Shown here: one piece after another, positions 1 through 8,863 of the stretch | Layout of the letters: every line of letters starts with the position of its first letter | Position numbering within the stretch: the stretch's first letter is position 1 | Assembly: GCF_001641285.1 (NCBI RefSeq) | Contig: NZ_CP014841.1 | Coordinates: 496,001-560,000 of the forward strand | Reading direction: 5' to 3' | DNA length: 64,000 nucleotides | Origin: Dyella thiooxydans | Lineage (GTDB): Bacteria; Pseudomonadota; Gammaproteobacteria; Xanthomonadales; Rhodanobacteraceae | The notes under the pieces: model-generated | What the model was told of the DNA's origin: nothing | What the model saw: the letters and a program-made list of their open reading frames with translations, nothing else | The model's database searches: none | Translations under genes and position numbers: made by a program

Positions 1-1
1 C

Positions 2-778
2 GACTACGTGCCGCCGCCACCTCCGGCCCCACCGCCCGTGCCGGGCAAGCGCTCGCTGACCGGGCCGCCGATGCCGCCACCACCGCGCGTGCCCAACGCC
101 GAGGCGATGGCGTTCTTCGACCGGGCCCCCGAGCGCACTGTCCCTGCCGAGGCGATCGAGCCGCTGCCCGTGCCGGATATCGACGCCGATCCTCCGTGGG
201 CGGCCTGGCCGGCCGAGATGACCAGGATCCCGTCGGCGCGCGAGGTTCGGGAAGAGGCCGCGCTGGCGTCGCCCGCACCCGCACCCGCACCGGTCCCCGC
301 AGCGGCGCCGATGTCCGACGCGGCCACGCCGCTGGATGCCGACCCGGTGGCGGTGGAGCGCCTGATGCGGGCGTTGCCCGGGGCCTATCCGGCGATGCTG
401 CCGCTGGTCCGGGCGATGGAGCAGGCCGTGGTTCCCGGGGCCCGGGTGGCGACGCTGGAGCTGGCCGGTGTCCACGTGGGGCGCTGGATCGCCGCCCGGC
501 AGGGCACCCGCGGCCTGCCGCTTAGTCCGGACGAGGCATTGGCCAGGCGTGGCCTGCCTGCACTGGGCGAGCTGCTCGAAGCGAAGCTGCAGGGCGGCCA
601 GGTGCACCTGGGGGCCAGCCCGTTGTGCGGCAAGACGGACCATTCCGGCTGCACCTTCTTCGCCGGCCTGCTGCAGGGCGCGATGGAGCCGATGACCGGA
701 GACGGTTCCGCACACGTGATCGGCCTGTGCTGCCGGGCCCTGGGGGCCGACGAGTGCGTGCTGATGGTGGTCGACTGA
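2..778 (+). CDS. Proline-rich protein with V4R-like C-terminal domain (5' end outside window)
   Basis: The reading frame is open to the window edge, so the true start is probably upstream; GTG at 8 and ATG at 71 are internal alternatives. The first ~110 residues are rich in Pro and Ala and probably disordered. The last ~150 residues form a compact domain with Cys and Gly near its end (CGKTDHSGCTFF, then GLCCRALGADECVLMV). That pattern resembles the V4R (4-vinyl-reductase-like) small-ligand domain, whose members end in a Gly/Cys-rich strand pair; the match is by eye and not certain. The gene lies 107 bases upstream of the asparagine-synthase-like gene on the same strand and may be the head of that operon or its regulator. 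Confidence 0.5.
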   Translation, partial: DYVPPPPPAPPPVPGKRSLTGPPMPPPPRVPNAEAMAFFDRAPERTVPAEAIEPLPVPDIDADPPWAAWPAEMTRIPSAREVREEAALASPAPAPAPVPAAAPMSDAATPLDADPVAVERLMRALPGAYPAMLPLVRAMEQAVVPGARVATLELAGVHVGRWIAARQGTRGLPLSPDEALARRGLPALGELLEAKLQGGQVHLGASPLCGKTDHSGCTFFAGLLQGAMEPMTGDGSAHVIGLCCRALGADECVLMVVD

Positions 779-885
779 GCCGTCCGCCCCGGCACAGCGG
801 CTATGCTTCCCGTCCCGCCGGAACGACGCGCGCCGCCGGGCTGGCGAACTAGCGCGTCCGGGCCGGGCAGGGGGAGCCCCATCGC

Positions 886-2835
886 ATGTGCGGGATAGCG
901 GGATTCGTCGGAGGGCAGGACACGCCGGAAGCGACGCGCGGGACGCTGGAGCGGATGATCCGGACCCTGCGCCACCGCGGTCCGGACGGGTTCGGCTATC
1001 ACCTGGGCGAGGGCGTCGGGCTGGCCCACGCGCGACTGGCGATCATCGACCTGGCTACCGGCCAGCAACCGATCCGCAACGAGCGCGGCACCGTGTGGAC
1101 GGTGCTCAACGGCGAGATCTTCAACTACCGCGAGCTGCGCCGGACGCTGGAGGCGCAGGGCCACGCGTTCTACACGCACTCCGACACCGAGGTCATCGTC
1201 CACCTGTACGAGCAGTACGGGGACGATTTCGTCGATCACCTCAACGGCCAGTTCGCCATCGCGCTGTGGGACGCCGAGCGCCGACGCCTGCTGCTGGCTC
1301 GCGACCGCACCGGCATCCGCCCGCTCTTCCACGCCAGCGCTGGTGGCCGCTTGTGGTTCGGCTCGGAGGTGAAGGCGCTGCTGGCCGTGCTGCCGCAACT
1401 GGGCGTGCTCGACCCGCACGGGGTGGCGCAGGCACTGACCTACTGGGGCGCGATCGATCCCGGCACGGTGTTCCGCGACGTGGCGAGCGTACCGCCGGGG
1501 CATGTACTGGCGCTGGAGGCCGACGGTCGCCGTTCGCTGCGGCGCTACTGGGACTGGGAGTTTCCCGAGCTCCGGGATGGCCACCAGCAGCGACCGTTCG
1601 GCTCCATCGACGAGGCCGCCGGCGCGCTGCGCGAACTGCTGGTGGATGCCGTGCGGCTGCAACTGCGGGCCGACGTGCCGGTCGGCGCCTACCTCAGCGG
1701 CGGGCTGGATTCCTCCGGTGTGGTCGCGCTGATCCGCCACTACACGAACAACCCGCTGCGCACCTTTTCGGTGGCCTTCGAGGACGCCGAGTTCGACGAG
1801 AGCGATTTCCAGGCGCGGATGGTCGCCCACATGGGCACCGAGCACACCACGCTGCATTGCAGCCGACGCGACATCGGGCAGGCCTTTCCGCAGCTGATCG
1901 AGCATACCGAGGCGCCGGTGCTGCGCACCGCCGGCGTGCCGCTGATGCTGCTGGCCGGCGACGTGCACGCGCACGGTTTCCGGGTGGTGCTGACCGGCGA
2001 GGGCGCGGACGAGGTATTCGGCGGCTACGACCTGTTCAAGGAGGCCAAGGTGCGCCGGTTCTGGGCGCGCCAGCCCGGATCGACCTGGCGCCCGCGCCTG
2101 TTCGAGCGTCTGTACGGCTACCTGGCGCACTCGCCGGTGGCGAATGCGGCGATGGCCCAGTCGTTCTTCGGCCGCGGCATGGAACATCGCGATCGTGCGG
2201 TGTTCGCGCATCTGCCGCGCTGGACCACCTCGCAGCGCGCGCTGGCCTTTTTCTCGCCGGAGTGGCGTGCCCAGGTGGAAGGCTGGGACCCGCTGGCCAC
2301 CTTCGAGGCCACGCTGCCGCCGGCGATCGGACGCTGGAGCCCGCTGGCGCGCGACCAGTACGTGGAGGCGCATTCGCTGCTGGCGTCCTACCTTTTGCCG
2401 ATGCAGGGCGACCGGCCGGCGATGGCGCACTCGGTCGAGGGACGTTTCCCGTTCCTCGACCATCGCGTGGTGGAATTCGGCAACCGCCTGCCCGACCACT
2501 GGAAGATCCGCGGCCTGACCGAGAAGGATGTGCTGCGCCGTGCCCTGGCCGGACTGCTGCCGGAGGAAATCCGCCACCGCACCAAGCAGCCGTACCGGGC
2601 GCCGGACCACGGCAGCTTTTTCTTCGACGGCGAGCCGCTGGACTACGTGGCCGATGTGTTGAGCGGCGACAGCCTGCGCGAGGCCGGCTATTTCGACCCG
2701 GAACGGGTCGGGCGGCTGTTCGACAAGTGTCGCCGTGGTCAGGCGATCGGTTTCGCCGACAACCAGGCCTTCGTCGGCATCCTGTCGACCATGCTGGTGC
2801 ATCGCCAACGGGTCAGGCCCGGATCGGGGGCCTGA
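886..2835 (+). CDS. Glutamine-hydrolysing asparagine-synthase-like amidotransferase
   Basis: A 649-residue AsnB-type protein. The N-terminal class II glutaminase domain begins MCGIAGF, with Cys2 as the expected nucleophile, so ATG at 886 is fixed. The C-terminal synthetase domain carries the ATP-pyrophosphatase motif SGGLDSSG near residue 271. The family activates a carboxylate as an acyl-adenylate and transfers ammonia released from glutamine. It is the first gene of a run that includes an acyl carrier protein and an acid-activating ligase, so it may amidate a pathway intermediate and not make asparagine for growth; similar amidotransferases sit in exopolysaccharide and natural-product loci. 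The substrate cannot be read from sequence. Confidence 0.9.
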   Translation: MCGIAGFVGGQDTPEATRGTLERMIRTLRHRGPDGFGYHLGEGVGLAHARLAIIDLATGQQPIRNERGTVWTVLNGEIFNYRELRRTLEAQGHAFYTHSDTEVIVHLYEQYGDDFVDHLNGQFAIALWDAERRRLLLARDRTGIRPLFHASAGGRLWFGSEVKALLAVLPQLGVLDPHGVAQALTYWGAIDPGTVFRDVASVPPGHVLALEADGRRSLRRYWDWEFPELRDGHQQRPFGSIDEAAGALRELLVDAVRLQLRADVPVGAYLSGGLDSSGVVALIRHYTNNPLRTFSVAFEDAEFDESDFQARMVAHMGTEHTTLHCSRRDIGQAFPQLIEHTEAPVLRTAGVPLMLLAGDVHAHGFRVVLTGEGADEVFGGYDLFKEAKVRRFWARQPGSTWRPRLFERLYGYLAHSPVANAAMAQSFFGRGMEHRDRAVFAHLPRWTTSQRALAFFSPEWRAQVEGWDPLATFEATLPPAIGRWSPLARDQYVEAHSLLASYLLPMQGDRPAMAHSVEGRFPFLDHRVVEFGNRLPDHWKIRGLTEKDVLRRALAGLLPEEIRHRTKQPYRAPDHGSFFFDGEPLDYVADVLSGDSLREAGYFDPERVGRLFDKCRRGQAIGFADNQAFVGILSTMLVHRQRVRPGSGA

Positions 2836-2894
2836 TCGCCGGTCGAGCAGACAACCCGAAAATGTGATGCAATTCACAAAACAGGGGGTGGTGA

Positions 2895-3182
2895 GTGAGT
2901 GCAGAACTGGCACGGATTACAGCCGAGATCCGGACGTACATCCTGGAGAACCTGATGTTCAGCGATGACGGCTCCGTCCTCGCCAACGACGCGTCGCTGC
3001 TCGAGAAGGGCGTGATCGATTCGACCGGCGTGCTGGAGCTGGCGATGTTCCTGGAAACGCAGTTCGGCATCTCGGTGAGGGCGGACGACCTGCTGCCGCA
3101 GAACTTCGACTCGGTGGACAGCATGGCCGGGTTCGTCCATCGCGCCACCAGCGGCAAGGTCGCAGCTGCGACCGCGGTATGA
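2895..3182 (+). CDS. Acyl carrier protein
   Basis: A 95-residue PP-binding protein. The phosphopantetheine attachment site is Ser43 in the motif GVIDST, followed by a helix-II-like stretch (LELAMFLETQFG). The GTG start at 2895 is chosen because the N-terminal helix begins immediately. The stop overlaps the start of the next gene by 4 bases (ATGA), so the two are probably translationally coupled. It presumably carries the acid activated by the following AMP-forming ligase. It is not the fatty-acid AcpP: the sequence around the serine is divergent and no fab genes are nearby. Confidence 0.9.
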   Translation: MSAELARITAEIRTYILENLMFSDDGSVLANDASLLEKGVIDSTGVLELAMFLETQFGISVRADDLLPQNFDSVDSMAGFVHRATSGKVAAATAV

Positions 3183-4741
3183 CGGCGCGCGAGATCCGCC
3201 GGCTGCACGACAGCCTGCTGCACCACGCCGGCGACCCGGCCACGGCGGACAAGCCGGTGGTGATCGCCGAAGGCCAGCGATACACCTACCGCGAGCTGCT
3301 CGAGGCGGCACGGCGCTTGGCCGGAACGCTGCAGGCGCGCGGTGTCCGTCGCGGCGACCGGGTAGCGATCTACCTCGACAACGGCTGGCCCGCGGTGGTG
3401 GCGATCTACGCCGTGCTGATCGCCGGGGGCGTGTTCCTGGTGGTCAACCCGCAGACCAAGTCGGACAAGCTCGCCTTCATCCTCGACGACTGCAGCGCGC
3501 GGGTGCTGGTCACCGACGCGCACATCGGCGAGCAGTTCCTGCCGCTGCTGGATGGGTCGCGCCTGCCCGGCGGGGTGATCTGCTCCGGCGAATGCCCGGA
3601 GCACCGGGCGATATCGCCCTTCGATGCGGCCACCTGTGCCGCCGCGCCGGAGCCGGTGGAGCCGACCGTGATCGGCCCCGATCTGGCCGCGCTGATCTAT
3701 ACCTCGGGCAGTACCGGCACGCCCAAGGGCGTGATGCAGACGCACCAGTCGATGGTGTTCGCCGGCGGCAGCCTGGTCGAATATCTGCGACTGTCGTCCG
3801 ACGACCGCATCCTGTGCGCGCTGCCGCTGGCCTTCGACTACGGCCTGTACCAGCTGCTGATGGCGGTGAGGCTCGGCGCCACGCTGGTGCTCGAGCGCTC
3901 GTTCACCTTCCCGGCGCAGGTGTTCGCGCGGATGCAGGCCGAAGGCGTCACGGTGTTCCCCGGCGTACCGACCATGTTCGCCATGCTGCTGGCCGCGCAC
4001 CGCAAGTCGCCGCTGCGTTTCGACGGCGTGACGCGGGTGACCAATACCGCCGCGGCGCTGTCCGACGACAGTGCCGCGCGCCTGCGCGAGATCTTTCCGC
4101 AGGCGTTGGTCTACAAGATGTACGGCCTGACCGAGTGCAAGCGGGTCAGCTACCTGGAGCCGGAGCTGGTCGACCAGCGTCCCGGCTCGGTGGGCAAGGC
4201 GATCCCGGGGACCGAGGTGTACCTGCTCTCGCCCTCCGGCGAACCGACCCCGGCGGGCGAGATCGGCGTGCTGCACGTGCGCGGTCCGCACGTGATGCTC
4301 GGCTACTGGAACCGCCCGGACCTGTCCGAGCACATGCTGCGTCCGGGACGGCTGCCGGGCGAGCGGGTGCTGTGCACGCACGACCTGTTCCGCATGGACG
4401 AGGATGGATTCCTCTACTTCGTCGGTCGCAGCGACGACATCATCAAGACCCGCGGCGAGAAGGTCAGCCCGGTCGAGGTGGAGAACGCGATGAGCGCCAT
4501 CGACGGTATCCGCGAGGTAGCGGTGGTCGGTGTCGAGGACGAGCTGCTCGGCCAGGCGATCCGCGCCTACGTGGTGCTGCAGGACGATGCCTGCCTCAGC
4601 ACCGGGCAGATCCGCGCGCTGTGCCTGCGGCGACTGGAGAGTTTCATGGTGCCGCAGCAGGTGGTGTTCGTGCAGGAGTTGCCGCGCACGCCTTCGGGCA
4701 AGGTCAGCAAGCGCGCGCTGCTGGAGTCGCTCGCATCGTGA
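3179..4741 (+). CDS. AMP-forming acid-CoA/ACP ligase
   Basis: A 520-residue ANL-superfamily adenylating enzyme. Motifs in order: P-loop-like YTSGSTGTPKG (around residue 176), MYGLTE, the hinge RSDDIIKTRGEKVSP, and the C-terminal catalytic lysine in PSGKVSK. These show a complete enzyme that makes an acyl-adenylate and passes it to a thiol. The 4-base overlap with the acyl carrier protein gene suggests the acceptor is that protein's phosphopantetheine and not free CoA. Acyl-CoA ligases of this kind also occur in exosortase-associated polysaccharide loci; none of the other genes of that system are visible here. The acid used is unknown. Confidence 0.88.
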   Translation: MTAREIRRLHDSLLHHAGDPATADKPVVIAEGQRYTYRELLEAARRLAGTLQARGVRRGDRVAIYLDNGWPAVVAIYAVLIAGGVFLVVNPQTKSDKLAFILDDCSARVLVTDAHIGEQFLPLLDGSRLPGGVICSGECPEHRAISPFDAATCAAAPEPVEPTVIGPDLAALIYTSGSTGTPKGVMQTHQSMVFAGGSLVEYLRLSSDDRILCALPLAFDYGLYQLLMAVRLGATLVLERSFTFPAQVFARMQAEGVTVFPGVPTMFAMLLAAHRKSPLRFDGVTRVTNTAAALSDDSAARLREIFPQALVYKMYGLTECKRVSYLEPELVDQRPGSVGKAIPGTEVYLLSPSGEPTPAGEIGVLHVRGPHVMLGYWNRPDLSEHMLRPGRLPGERVLCTHDLFRMDEDGFLYFVGRSDDIIKTRGEKVSPVEVENAMSAIDGIREVAVVGVEDELLGQAIRAYVVLQDDACLSTGQIRALCLRRLESFMVPQQVVFVQELPRTPSGKVSKRALLESLAS

Positions 4742-4751
4742 GGTCGCATCG

Positions 4752-5642
4752 ATGAGTGTGTTGTTCGAGGGCATGCTGTCCCGTCTCACCGACGGCCTGC
4801 AGGTGCTGCCCGACAAGCCGGAGGAAACGCCCGAGAGCGCCCTGCGCGCGCTTTGGCACACCGCCGCGGGGCGTCCGTGTTCCGCACACGTGGCGATGCG
4901 CCGGCCGCTGCCCGCGATCGAGGCCAGCCCGGCCGCGGTCACCGTGCTGGAGCGACTGGTGCAGCGTCGACTGCTCGGCGAGCCGCTGGCCTATATCACC
5001 GGGCGGCAGAACTTCATGGGGCTGGAGATGCTCAGCGCGCCGGGTGCGTTGATTCCCCGCGCCGAAACCGAGTTGATGGCGCGGGCGGCGGTCGATCTGC
5101 TCGACGGTGTGCCCGGCGAACCGCTGGCGCTGGATGTCTGCACCGGTTCGGGCAACGTGGCCTATGCGATGGCCTGGGGCGTGCCGCGCGCGCGCGTGAT
5201 GGGGGGCGACATCAGTGAAGAGGCGCTGGCGCTGGCCGGGGAGAACGGGCGCCTGCTCGGCATGCAGGAGCGGCTGGAGTTCCGCCGAGGCGACCTGCTG
5301 GCGCCATTCGACGAGCCGGACCTGACCGGCCGGGTCGACCTGATCACCTCCGCGCCGCCTTACATCCAGAGCGGAAAGGTGGGCGTGATGGCCCCGGAGA
5401 TCGCCAGCCACGAACCGCGCGAGGCCTTCGATGGCGGTCCGCTCGGGGTGACCCTGCTGATACGCCTGGTGGAGGAGTCCCCGCGCATGCTGCGGTCCGG
5501 CGGCTGGCTGGCATTCGAGGTCGGCAAGGGGCAGGGGCCGGCGATGTCGCGCCGACTGCAGCGCGACACGAACTACGCCGAGGTGCGCGAACTGTCCGAT
5601 GCCGAGGGCGTGGTGCGCGCCCTGCTGGCGCGCCGGGCGTGA
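4752..5642 (+). CDS. PrmC/HemK-like methyltransferase with altered NPPY motif
   Basis: A 296-residue protein starting at ATG 4752, 10 bases after the ligase stop; a longer upstream frame exists but overlaps the ligase. It has the PrmC layout: a helical N-terminal region with PLAYITGRQNF, then a Rossmann methyltransferase with SAM motif LDVCTGSGN (~residue 130). PrmC enzymes methylate release-factor glutamine through an NPPY motif. Here the motif reads SAPPYI, so the asparagine that contacts the target amide is alanine. That, plus its position in a biosynthetic operon, suggests it is not the housekeeping PrmC and may act on a pathway product. Confidence 0.8.
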   Translation: MSVLFEGMLSRLTDGLQVLPDKPEETPESALRALWHTAAGRPCSAHVAMRRPLPAIEASPAAVTVLERLVQRRLLGEPLAYITGRQNFMGLEMLSAPGALIPRAETELMARAAVDLLDGVPGEPLALDVCTGSGNVAYAMAWGVPRARVMGGDISEEALALAGENGRLLGMQERLEFRRGDLLAPFDEPDLTGRVDLITSAPPYIQSGKVGVMAPEIASHEPREAFDGGPLGVTLLIRLVEESPRMLRSGGWLAFEVGKGQGPAMSRRLQRDTNYAEVRELSDAEGVVRALLARRA

Positions 5643-5670
5643 GCGGGCGGATGGCGGGGGAGGCGACGGC

Positions 5671-6654
5671 ATGACGGCCACGCTGGACTGGAATGTGCTG
5701 GACATCGATCCGGCCGCCGAGGTGGAGCGCATCGTCGCGTGGATACGCGCCACGCTGGCGCAGACGCTGCATCGGCGCGGGCTGGTGGTGGCCATCTCCG
5801 GCGGCGTGGACAGCTCGGTGTGCGCCGCACTGGCGGTGCGTGCGGCGGGCGCGTCGCGGGTGTACTCGCTGATCCTGCCCGAGCGCGATTCCTCCGGCCG
5901 CAGCGCGCGCGATGCCGGCGAGCTGGCGACGTTTCTCGGGGTACGTGTACAGACCCAGGACATCGCCCCGGCGCTGGAGGCGATCGGCTGCTACCGCTCG
6001 CGCGACGAGGCCGTGCGCCGCGTGCTGCCGGACTATCGCGAGGACTGGCGCATCAAGGTGGTGATCGCCGGCGGCCGGGAGGGCGGCATCAACCACTTCC
6101 GGCTGGTCGCCGAGGCGCCGGACGGGCGCCGCTTCGATGCGCCGATGGCGCTGCCGGAATACCTGCAGATCGTCGCCGCTACCAACTACAAGCAGCGCCT
6201 GCGCAAGACCATCGAATACCACCACGCCGACCGGCTGAATTACGCCGTGGTCGGTACGCCGAACCGGCTGGAGTACGACCAGGGCTTCTTCGTGAAGAAC
6301 GGCGATGGCTCGGCCGACCTCAAGCCGATCGCGCACCTGTACAAGTCGCAGGTCTATGCCCTGGCGCGTTACCTGGAACTGCCCGAGTGCGTGGCCACGG
6401 CCGAGCCCACCACCGATACCTACAGCCTGGCGCAGGGCCAGGACGAGTTCTATTTCGCCCTGCCGTGGCGCTCGATGGACCTGGCGCTGTGGGCGCTCGA
6501 GCATGACCTGCCGGCCTCCGCCTTGTGTGCACCGCTCGGGCTCGCACCCGCCGCGGCCGAGGCGGTCTACGCCGATATCCGCGCCAAGCGGCGCACCACG
6601 CGCTATCTTCACCTCCCCCCGCTGACCCTGATCTCGCCTCCCGCCATGCCATGA
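5671..6654 (+). CDS. NAD-synthase-like ATP-pyrophosphatase (amidating enzyme)
   Basis: A 327-residue NadE-family protein starting at ATG 5671. The ATP-binding motif SGGVDSSV lies near residue 46. Further NadE-like blocks are VVGTPNRLEYDQGFFVKNGD and ADLKPIAHLYKSQVYALA. NAD synthases adenylate a carboxylate and amidate it with ammonia. There is no nitrilase-type glutaminase domain, so it would take ammonia from outside or from the amidotransferase at the head of the operon. It may be the cell's NadE or a relative turned to another acid. Its stop overlaps the next start (ATGA), so it belongs to this transcription unit. Confidence 0.82.
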   Translation: MTATLDWNVLDIDPAAEVERIVAWIRATLAQTLHRRGLVVAISGGVDSSVCAALAVRAAGASRVYSLILPERDSSGRSARDAGELATFLGVRVQTQDIAPALEAIGCYRSRDEAVRRVLPDYREDWRIKVVIAGGREGGINHFRLVAEAPDGRRFDAPMALPEYLQIVAATNYKQRLRKTIEYHHADRLNYAVVGTPNRLEYDQGFFVKNGDGSADLKPIAHLYKSQVYALARYLELPECVATAEPTTDTYSLAQGQDEFYFALPWRSMDLALWALEHDLPASALCAPLGLAPAAAEAVYADIRAKRRTTRYLHLPPLTLISPPAMP

Positions 6655-7706
6655 GCAGCGCACCGTCCACCCCGGCATACACGGTCGAACCGGCGCGGTT
6701 GCCGGATGACGCCGCGGATATCGTCCGGATCTGGGGGGCGAGCCGGCTCGGCCGGCCGGAGGCGCATCGTCCCAAGATCGACTGGTTCTACCGGCAATGT
6801 CCGTTCGGCGAGCCGACGGTGTGCCTGTTGCGCGACCAGGCCAGTGGCGAGCGGGTGGGAGTCAGTTCGGCCGGGCCGCGACGCATGGTGGCCGGCGGAC
6901 AGGGGCTGGAAACCGGCGTACTGGTCGATTTCGCGGTGCATCCGAAACACCGCAGCCTCGGGCCGGCGATGATCCTGCAGGCGGCGCTGATGGAGGCATC
7001 CGCCGGGCGGTTCGATCTGCTCTACGGCGTGCCGAATCCGAAGTCGCTCGCTGTGGTGAAGCGACTCGGTTACGCGGTGCTCGGCGAGATGCGCCGGCAC
7101 GCGCGGGTGCTGCGCAGCCGTCGCTATCTGGCGCGGCGCATGCCCGGCTGGCTGGCGGCGCTCGCCGCGCTGCCGGTTGATGCGGTCGTCGCGGTGGTGC
7201 TGTTCGCGCGCAGTGCGTGGACGCGGTCGCTCACGGCCGGATGGAGCGACCGTGTCGATCCCCGGACGGATGTCCTGTGGCAGGCATCCCGACTGGGCGA
7301 TACGGCCCTGGCCGTGCGGGACAGCGCCTTCCTGCGGTGGCGTTTCGATGCCTGGCCAATGGTGGCGACGCGCTACCTGCTGGTGTCCGACCGCGACGGC
7401 ACGCTGCACGCATGGTTCGCCTGCCAGGTCGAGGGCGGTGTCCTGCACGTGCGCGACTTCTGGTCGGCCGGCGCGATCGACGGCGTGCCGCGTGCCTGTA
7501 TGGACCTGCTGCTCCATGCGGCATGGCGCGAGGGCCTGGACGCGGTCTCGGTGGAGTGCATGGCCAGCGCGGCCTGCCATGCGGCCTGGCAGCAGGCCGG
7601 GTTCCGCGAACGCGGGCGCCGTCCGGTCATCGGCCGCTGGCAGCGTGGCTTCGCAGTGGGAACCCCGCCGGCACTGCACCTGACCGCTGCCGACGAAGAC
7701 CAGTAG
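6651..7706 (+). CDS. Tandem GNAT-like acyltransferase
   Basis: A 351-residue protein coupled to the preceding gene by a 4-base overlap. The N-terminal half reads as a GNAT domain, with the beta-4/alpha-3 region LVDFAVHPKHRSLGPAMILQ and a following NPKSLAVVKRLGY that resembles the fourth GNAT motif. The C-terminal half has a second, weaker GNAT-like stretch (DLLLHAAWREGLDAVSVEC). A hydrophobic segment near residues 160-185 separates them. It probably transfers an acyl group, perhaps from the pathway's carrier protein. It closes the operon and converges on the epimerase gene with only 11 bases between the stops. Confidence 0.7.
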   Translation: MSSAPSTPAYTVEPARLPDDAADIVRIWGASRLGRPEAHRPKIDWFYRQCPFGEPTVCLLRDQASGERVGVSSAGPRRMVAGGQGLETGVLVDFAVHPKHRSLGPAMILQAALMEASAGRFDLLYGVPNPKSLAVVKRLGYAVLGEMRRHARVLRSRRYLARRMPGWLAALAALPVDAVVAVVLFARSAWTRSLTAGWSDRVDPRTDVLWQASRLGDTALAVRDSAFLRWRFDAWPMVATRYLLVSDRDGTLHAWFACQVEGGVLHVRDFWSAGAIDGVPRACMDLLLHAAWREGLDAVSVECMASAACHAAWQQAGFRERGRRPVIGRWQRGFAVGTPPALHLTAADEDQ

Positions 7707-7717
7707 CCGGGAACCGC

Positions 7718-8695
7718 TCAGCGCGCAGCCAGCATGCCTTCGCTGCGCATCCATGCCAGCGTGTCGCCGAGCAGCGAATCCAGCGGCGTCTCCACGTAGT
7801 CCAGCTCGCGAATGGCCCTGGACGAATCCACCCGCAGCTGATGCGAGGTCAGCGCCGCGCCTTCCGGGGTCACGTCCGGCTCGCGACCGGTGAAGCGGGC
7901 GACCGTGCCGAGCAGCCGCGCGTAGGCCATCAGCGCCCAGGCCGGCGTGGCGCCGCGCGGCGTGCGCCGGCCCAGCGCGGCGCCGACCCGGTGCACGAAG
8001 TCGACGAAGCTGGCCTGCTCGCCGCCGAGCAGGTAGCACTCGCCGTAGCGCTGGCGCTGCCACGCCCGGAGCTGCGCGCGGGCGATCTCGCGCACGTCGG
8101 CGAAGGCACCGATGCCGGGCGGGATGCCGGGGAGCTTCTGCGCATCGACCAGCCGGATCAGTCGCGACCAGTTGTGCCGGTCGCCGGGCCCGAGGATGTG
8201 CGAGGGGTTGAACACGATCCACGGTAGCGGGGTGTCCCGCACCGCCTGCTCGGCGAGGTACTTGCTGTGCTCGTAGTTGATCCAGCTCTCGCCGCCGCGC
8301 TGCGGCGTGGTCTCGGTGATCGTGCCGTGCACGAGATGCGAGTACGCCGAGACCGAGGAGGTGTGCAGGAAGGCGCCGACGCCGGCGCGTTGGGCGGCGG
8401 CCAGCAGGTGCCGGGTGCCGTCGACGTTGGTGGCCGTCTGTCGTGCGGCGTTCCGCTTCCACATGCTGGTGTCGGCGGCGGCGTGGAATACCGCTTCGCA
8501 GCCGGCCAGTGCAGCGGCGAGCGAGTCGGGGTCACCCAGCCGCGCACGCACCGGTTGTCCGCCCAGCGCGGCGATGGCCGCGTCCGACGCCTCGCTGCGC
8601 GACAGCGCGCGCACCGTGTGGCCGGCGCCGACCAGCTCGCTCAGCAGGTGGCCGCCGAGGAAGCCGCTGGCGCCGGTGAGGAAGACTTCGCTCAT
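7718..8695 (-). CDS. NAD-dependent epimerase/dehydratase (extended SDR)
   Basis: A 325-residue extended short-chain dehydrogenase. The N-terminal Rossmann motif TGASGFLGGH starts at residue 7, and the catalytic pair sits in YEHSKYLAEQ (Tyr and Lys of YxxxK). The start at 8695 gives MSEVFLTGASG, the usual distance to the dinucleotide site. Family members act on nucleotide sugars, flavonoid-like ketones or isoprenoid intermediates; the substrate here is not evident. It is transcribed divergently from the AAA ATPase gene, with 168 bases between the start codons. Confidence 0.85.
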   Translation of the reverse strand: MSEVFLTGASGFLGGHLLSELVGAGHTVRALSRSEASDAAIAALGGQPVRARLGDPDSLAAALAGCEAVFHAAADTSMWKRNAARQTATNVDGTRHLLAAAQRAGVGAFLHTSSVSAYSHLVHGTITETTPQRGGESWINYEHSKYLAEQAVRDTPLPWIVFNPSHILGPGDRHNWSRLIRLVDAQKLPGIPPGIGAFADVREIARAQLRAWQRQRYGECYLLGGEQASFVDFVHRVGAALGRRTPRGATPAWALMAYARLLGTVARFTGREPDVTPEGAALTSHQLRVDSSRAIRELDYVETPLDSLLGDTLAWMRSEGMLAAR

Positions 8696-8863
8696 GCGTG
8701 CACCGCGCGATGGTCGGTAGATGGCATCATCGTTGAACCGCTCCTGGGATCGTTTCGCTGCGGGAAAGGGACCGCGTCGCACCCGCTGCGACGTTCGCGC
8801 GCCAGCATGCCGGAGGCGGCAGCGCGCCGCCATGGACACGACCGGAAACGGAGGCATCCTCTC

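Noticed and set aside
385-2913. Long open frame on the minus strand opposite the amidotransferase gene
   Set aside because: Arg/Gln/His-rich composition, no ribosome-binding site or domain; it is the antisense shadow of a GC-rich gene.
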